Shown here one piece after another: positions 45,396 through 52,665 of a stretch of DNA of 52,665 bases. The stretch is from Methylobacterium platani (GTDB taxonomy: Bacteria > Pseudomonadota > Alphaproteobacteria > Rhizobiales > Beijerinckiaceae). Below the pieces are notes generated by a model. That model worked only from the letters and a program-made list of their open reading frames with translations, ran no database searches and was not told the DNA's origin. The translations under genes and the position numbers were made by a program. The stretch lies in contig NZ_LWHQ01000041.1 of the NCBI RefSeq assembly GCF_001653715.1, positions 1-52,665 of the forward strand, read 5' to 3'. The number at the start of each line of letters is the position of its first letter. The first letter of the stretch is position 1.

Positions 45396-45730
45396 GGTTC
45401 GGGTTCCTCTCGGTCGGTGTGGTCGTGGCGGTGCTCGTGCGGCTCGGTGAGGTGGGCGACCATGTTGCGCAGCACGTCGCGGACGTGATCGTCGTCGATC
45501 GCGTAGGCGACGTGCCTGCCGTGGCGGATTGCCCGCAGGATGCGCGCCGTCCGCAGCAGGCGCAGATGATGCGAGGTCAGCGATTGCGACAGGCCGAGCG
45601 CCTCGCCGATCTCGCCGACGGTGCGGTCCCCCTCCAGGCAGCCGAGCACGATGCGCAGGCGGTTCGGCTCGCCCAAGAGCCGGAAGACCTCCGCCACGTC
45701 GCCCACCTGCTCCGGTGAGAGCTGGCGCAC
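45392..45730 (-). CDS. ArsR/SmtB-family metal-sensing repressor
   Basis: 112 residues. The GTG start follows GAGGTGAGGC. The winged helix has the recognition segment GLSQSLTSHHLRLLRTARIL. In the last helix, D-x-H-x10-H-x2-E is exact (Asp80, His82, His93, Glu96), the alpha-5 zinc site of SmtB/CzrA/NmtR-type sensors. The tail EPHEHRHDH adds His ligands. The cysteine site of alpha-3 (ELCVC in cadmium or arsenic sensors) is absent, so zinc, cobalt or nickel sensing is favoured. It should repress itself and the metallothionein until metal binds. Confidence 0.9.
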   Translation of the reverse strand: MRQLSPEQVGDVAEVFRLLGEPNRLRIVLGCLEGDRTVGEIGEALGLSQSLTSHHLRLLRTARILRAIRHGRHVAYAIDDDHVRDVLRNMVAHLTEPHEHRHDHTDREEPEP

Positions 45731-45744
45731 GCCTCACCTCATAT

Positions 45745-45772
45745 CAACGCATGAACACGTGCTCATGTGTTG
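45745..45772. promoter_or_regulatory. SmtB-type operator upstream of the arsR-metallothionein operon
   Basis: A 28-bp imperfect palindrome is centred on ATGAACACGTGCTCAT (45751-45766) and extended by outer CAAC/GTTG arms, 15 bp upstream of the repressor's GTG. It fits the 12-2-12 operators bound by SmtB/CzrA dimers, which contain TGAACA-like half sites. Confidence 0.8.
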
Positions 45773-45906
45773 CTGCCGCAGGGAGAGATGTCAAGCGCGG
45801 AAGAGGGGCGGGTCGCGGGCATTCCCGATGACGGGCCGGAGGTTCCGCCGGCTGGTGGACGACGCTTTTCCCCCATGCCGGTAGGCGTTGAAGCCGCGAA
45901 CGCAAT

Positions 45907-45939
45907 CGACCCCGCGGTGCCGTGGGCACCGCGGGGTCG
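45907..45939. terminator. Strong hairpin after glgA
   Basis: Arms 45907-45921 and 45925-45939 (CGACCCCGCGGTGCC and its reverse complement) form a perfect 15-bp stem with a GTG loop, 30 bp past the glgA stop. No U-tract follows on the minus strand, so it may need Rho or act by blocking RNase. Confidence 0.7.
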
Positions 45940-45968
45940 GGCGACGGTCGGAACGGCGAGCGGCTGCG

Positions 45969-47513
45969 TCAGGCGACGGCGCGCGACCGCATCATCTCCG
46001 GGCCGTTGCCGACCACGCGGGTGTAGAGCGAGGAATAGCCGTCGGCGGCCTTGTCCCAGCCGAACTCGCGCGACATCGCGTTGCGGCGCATCGTGCCGAG
46101 GCGGCGCTTCGACGCGAAGGTGTCGAAGGCGCGGCGGATCGCGCCGCTGAGGCCCTTGAGCGAGGCCTCGCCGAACAGGAAGCCGGTGACGCCGTCCTCG
46201 ACCGTGTCGGCCAGCCCCCCGGTGCGGTGGGCGATCGGCAGCGAGCCGAAGCGCTGGGCGTACATCTGGGCGAGGCCGCAGGGCTCGAAGCGCGACGGCA
46301 TCAGCAGGAAGTCGCTGCCGGCGAACATCCGGTGGGCGTCGGTCTCCTCGAAGCCGACGCGGACGCCGACCGCGCCGGGATGGCGCCGGGCGAGGTCGAG
46401 GAAGGCGGCCTCGAAGCGCGGCTCGCCCTGGCCGGTGACGACGAGCTGCCCGCCTTCGGCGACGATCGATTCGGCCGCCGCGAGGGTGAGGTCCACGCCC
46501 TTCTGGTGCACGAGGCGCGACACGATGGCGAAGAGCGGCCCGCGGGAGACGCCGAGGCCGAAGCGGGTGCGCACCGCATCGGCGTTGGCGCGCTTGCCCT
46601 TCCAGTCGTCGGGCTCGAAGCGGGTGGCGAGGTGAGGGTCGGTGCGCGGATCCCAGCTCTCGTCGATGCCGTTGAGGATGCCGGCGAGCCGGCCCTGGTG
46701 GGCGCGGGTGCGCAGCAGGCCGTCGAGGCCGCAGCCGAATTCCGGCGTGGTGATCTCGTGGGCGTAGGTCTCGCTCACCGTGGTGACATGGGAGGCGTAG
46801 AACAGGCCGGCCTTGAGGAAGGACAGCTTGCCGTAGAATTCCACGCCGTCGATCTGGAAGGCGCTCTCCGGGACGCCGAGGCGGCCGAGATTCTCCCACG
46901 GGAACAGGCCCTGATAGGCGAGGTTGTGGATGGTCAAGACGCTCGGCGTGCGCTGGCCGCGCCAGGCGAGGTAGGCCGGGGCGAGCGCCGTCTGCCAGTC
47001 GTTGAGGTGCAGCAGGTCGGCGCGCCACTCGAGGTCGACGCCCCCGGCGATCTCGGCCGCCGCCAGGCTGAGGCGGCCGAAGCGCAGGTCGTTGTCGCAG
47101 AAATCGACGCCCTGGTCGCCGTAGGGCGAGCCGTCGCGCTCGTAGAGGGCGGCGTTGAGGATGACGTAGACCGGCAGGCCGTCGCCGGTCTCGATCAGGC
47201 CGAGGTCGCAGGGCGGCATCTCGGCGCTGCCCGCGAGATGGGCCACCACCGCCATGTCGGGGTGGCGCTCGACCACCTGGCGGTAGCCCGGGATCAGGAT
47301 GCGCACGTCGTAGTGCTGGCGCAGGGCCCGGGGGAGGGAGGCCGCGACCTCGCCGAGGCCGCCGGTCTTCACGAAATCGGCCATCTCCGGCGTGGCGTAG
47401 AGGATCCGCGGCTTGAGCGAGCCGCGCAAGCCCTCGACGGTTCCCCGCGGGGAGCCGCCGGACGGCAGAGCCGGCGCCTGCGAAGCCGACCGTGCCGACG
47501 CCGGAAATGTCAT
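45969..47513 (-). CDS. glgA: Glycogen synthase (ADP-glucose type), GT5
   Basis: 514 residues, from the ATG at 47513; frames extending to 47612 cover the leader. The glucosyl donor site DFVKTGGLGEVAASLP opens the Rossmann half (residues ~40-55). LHLNDWQTALAPAYL, the hinge GILNGIDESWDPRTDP, IVSRLVHQKGVDL and the catalytic MPSRFEPCGLAQMYAQRFGSLPI region are all GT5. It elongates alpha-1,4-glucan from ADP-glucose in the cytoplasm. The extra ~35 N-terminal residues are low-complexity. It lies 227 bp downstream of the GH13 gene on the same strand, with its own promoter candidate. Confidence 0.96.
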   Translation of the reverse strand: MTFPASARSASQAPALPSGGSPRGTVEGLRGSLKPRILYATPEMADFVKTGGLGEVAASLPRALRQHYDVRILIPGYRQVVERHPDMAVVAHLAGSAEMPPCDLGLIETGDGLPVYVILNAALYERDGSPYGDQGVDFCDNDLRFGRLSLAAAEIAGGVDLEWRADLLHLNDWQTALAPAYLAWRGQRTPSVLTIHNLAYQGLFPWENLGRLGVPESAFQIDGVEFYGKLSFLKAGLFYASHVTTVSETYAHEITTPEFGCGLDGLLRTRAHQGRLAGILNGIDESWDPRTDPHLATRFEPDDWKGKRANADAVRTRFGLGVSRGPLFAIVSRLVHQKGVDLTLAAAESIVAEGGQLVVTGQGEPRFEAAFLDLARRHPGAVGVRVGFEETDAHRMFAGSDFLLMPSRFEPCGLAQMYAQRFGSLPIAHRTGGLADTVEDGVTGFLFGEASLKGLSGAIRRAFDTFASKRRLGTMRRNAMSREFGWDKAADGYSSLYTRVVGNGPEMMRSRAVA

Positions 47514-47615
47514 GAAGAGCCCCCACGCCGCGAGCCGGGCAGATTGCGTGCGGTCGTTGTTCGCGGCGTACCGCCACGACAACGCGCCATTCCCGCCCCG
47601 GTTCCAGTGCACTGC

Positions 47616-47643
47616 ACAATATCATGGCACGCCGGGGCGGCAA
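47616..47643 (-). promoter_or_regulatory. glgA: Promoter candidate for glgA
   Basis: On the minus strand TTGCCG (47643-47638) and TATTGT (47621-47616) are 16 bp apart, in an AT-rich patch. Transcription from here gives a leader of about 95 nt. The palindromic GTGCAGTGCAC just downstream could be an operator. Confidence 0.4.
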
Positions 47644-47740
47644 GAAAAATCGACGTAGAGGAGAAGAAAAAATTCCCGTTTCCGCCAATCCGCAAAGCTG
47701 TGCCGCGTCGGGCGCAGAGCTTAGGCGGGTAAAGGCCGCG

Positions 47741-49392
<1,652 letters not shown>

Positions 49393-49396
<4 letters not shown>

Positions 49397-49413
49397 GCGG
49401 GGCTCCTGGCCAT
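49393..49413 (-). other. Six-codon leader frame, a tandem duplication of the GH13 start
   Basis: GCCAGGAGCCCAGCATG and GCCAGGAGCCCCGCATG follow each other, differing at one base. The upstream ATG (49413) reads MARSPA and stops at a TGA that overlaps the GH13 ATG (ATGA). Translation of the leader should therefore hand ribosomes directly to the GH13 start. Confidence 0.55.
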
Positions 49414-49465
49414 GCTGGGCTCCTGGCGAGCGCCGCATTGGGCGCAATTGAATTTGACGCTGGGG

Positions 49466-49494
49466 TTGAGCGGAGGGGCGAGGGGCCGTATAAC
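49466..49494 (+). promoter_or_regulatory. Sigma-70-type promoter reading toward glgP
   Basis: TTGAGC (49466-49471) and TATAAC (49489-49494) are exactly 17 bp apart, the best promoter match seen in the window. It lies about 70 bp upstream of the divergent GH13 start and would give a leader of about 540 nt before glgP. Confidence 0.5.
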
Positions 49495-50036
49495 GGAGGC
49501 CGGACGGCGCCCTGCTGGGAAGCCGTCCCGTCGTGTCCGGTTCCCGTGCGCCTGCGCGCGAGGCCCGGAGCGTGGCACGCCTGCATCACCGGCGGCCGCG
49601 ACACCATCATGACACCGCCGACGGGGAGGGGGGCGCGACCGCGCCCTTGCGGCGGGCGGGGTGCGGCTGCGCTCCGCTACCGATCCGCCGGAAGAGCGGT
49701 TCGCGACGACCGTGGAGTTAGACCGAAGGTGCAACCCTGCCCCGACGGGCAGGCCTTCCCCAGGGGCATCGGCTAATCCTAAGGTCCGGCATGCGGACGG
49801 CGGGAAGCGCGTTCACACTCGCTTCAGGCCGCTTCGCCAAAATCAAGTCTCGTTTCCGTGAGACGTGTCGGGACAGCAACACGCGGTCAATGGCGTGCTC
49901 GAGCTTGTCACGGCGTCTCGACATTGCCGTTCCACAGCCACACGATGCTGCCGTGGCCCAAGGTTTGCTGCATAGCACGCGACGCGAGATCGCGCTGCAG
50001 CAACGCGAGACCTGCGGCAGCGAAGGGGGTTCCAAA
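49495..50036 (+). other. Long untranslated leader of glgP
   Basis: 540 bp between the promoter candidate and the glgP start, with no credible gene. CCTGCCC-CGAC-GGGCAGG (49736-49753) is a stable hairpin, followed by short GC-rich stems to about 49770. The last ~250 bp are lower in G+C than the neighbours and stay open in the glgP frame, but the translated residues look random and have no recognisable family. It may be a structured leader; no known riboswitch class was recognised. Confidence 0.35.
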
Positions 50037-52553
<2,517 letters not shown>

Positions 52554-52577
52554 GGCCGTCCGACCCTATGAGCAATA

Positions 52578-52617
52578 AAGAAGCCCCGCGGCGCGAGCCG
52601 CGGGGCTTCTTTTATTT
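52578..52617 (+). terminator. Intrinsic terminator of glgP
   Basis: AAGAAGCCCCGCGGC, a GCGA loop and GCCGCGGGGCTTCTT form a 15-bp stem followed by TTTATTT, 25 bp past the glgP stop. The AT pairs and U-tract make it a textbook Rho-independent terminator. The remaining bases to 52665 show no feature. Confidence 0.93.
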
Positions 52618-52665
52618 GGAAGCTATGGTGATTCGAGATTGCCGGCTAGAGCGTCGTGTCTGAAA

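Noticed and set aside
49730..49770. Known riboswitch in the glgP leader
   Set aside because: Hairpins are present, but none of the conserved cores of TPP, SAM, cobalamin, glycine or guanidine classes could be matched by eye.
49718..50035. Minus-strand 105-codon frame in the glgP leader
   Set aside because: No homology recognised and no ribosome binding site; biased composition explains it.
49791..50036. 82-residue N-terminal extension of GlgP
   Set aside because: The residues do not resemble the family, and GAAGGGGG precedes the GTG at 50037, which gives a normal length.

Overview
The window is about 70% G+C, with start/stop overlaps (GTGA, ATGA) and gene families typical of Alphaproteobacteria. 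DUF6460 and DUF882 proteins, a class 2 PyrD, poly-hydroxybutyrate turnover genes and an SSS-type histidine kinase together suggest Hyphomicrobiales, most like Methylobacterium/Methylorubrum. The genus is inferred from gene content; no rRNA or other marker is present. No tRNA, rRNA, CRISPR array, transposase or phage gene was recognised. Genes are dense and most intergenic gaps are below 300 bp.

Layout. 1-3.2 kb: a large alpha/beta-hydrolase protein whose last ~120 bases are strikingly AT-rich. 3.2-7.2 kb: a three-gene operon (cytochrome c, 2Fe-2S, molybdopterin subunits) for a periplasmic molybdenum hydroxylase. 7.2-8.8 kb: a repeat-bearing spacer, a small zinc-ribbon protein, an AT-rich island and a GNAT acetyltransferase. 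8.8-12.9 kb: a catabolic unit (MFS transporter, SDR dehydrogenase, FAH-family hydrolase) divergent from an IclR regulator, with a palindromic operator candidate between them.

13.0-24.4 kb is the most distinctive part. It is a compact, membrane-free chemosensory cluster: a soluble MCP with two signalling tips, a three-domain CheW, CheB, CheR, CheA, a STAS protein, CheY and CheC, followed by a LOV (blue-light) hybrid histidine kinase. Most junctions overlap, implying translational coupling. There is no transmembrane receptor, so the input is intracellular or comes through the LOV kinase or other partners.

24.4-41.6 kb: cell-envelope and housekeeping genes. These are a DUF882 protein, a PHB depolymerase with a phasin-like protein, an L,D-transpeptidase, a sigma-54 response regulator, oligoendopeptidase F, an EamA transporter with an esterase, a DUF6460/MATE/GFA/methyltransferase run, PyrD with a DUF952 protein, and an S24-like regulator lacking the catalytic serine. 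41.6-45.1 kb: a CbrA-like SSS-PAS-kinase-receiver hybrid. 45.2-45.8 kb: a metal-response operon (SmtB/ArsR repressor plus metallothionein) with a clear palindromic operator. 46-52.6 kb: glycogen metabolism (GlgA, a GH13 glucosidase, GlgP), ending in a textbook intrinsic terminator.

Starts were moved inward from the longest frames wherever a ribosome binding site or homology dictated. Long antisense frames over the GC-rich genes were treated as shadows.
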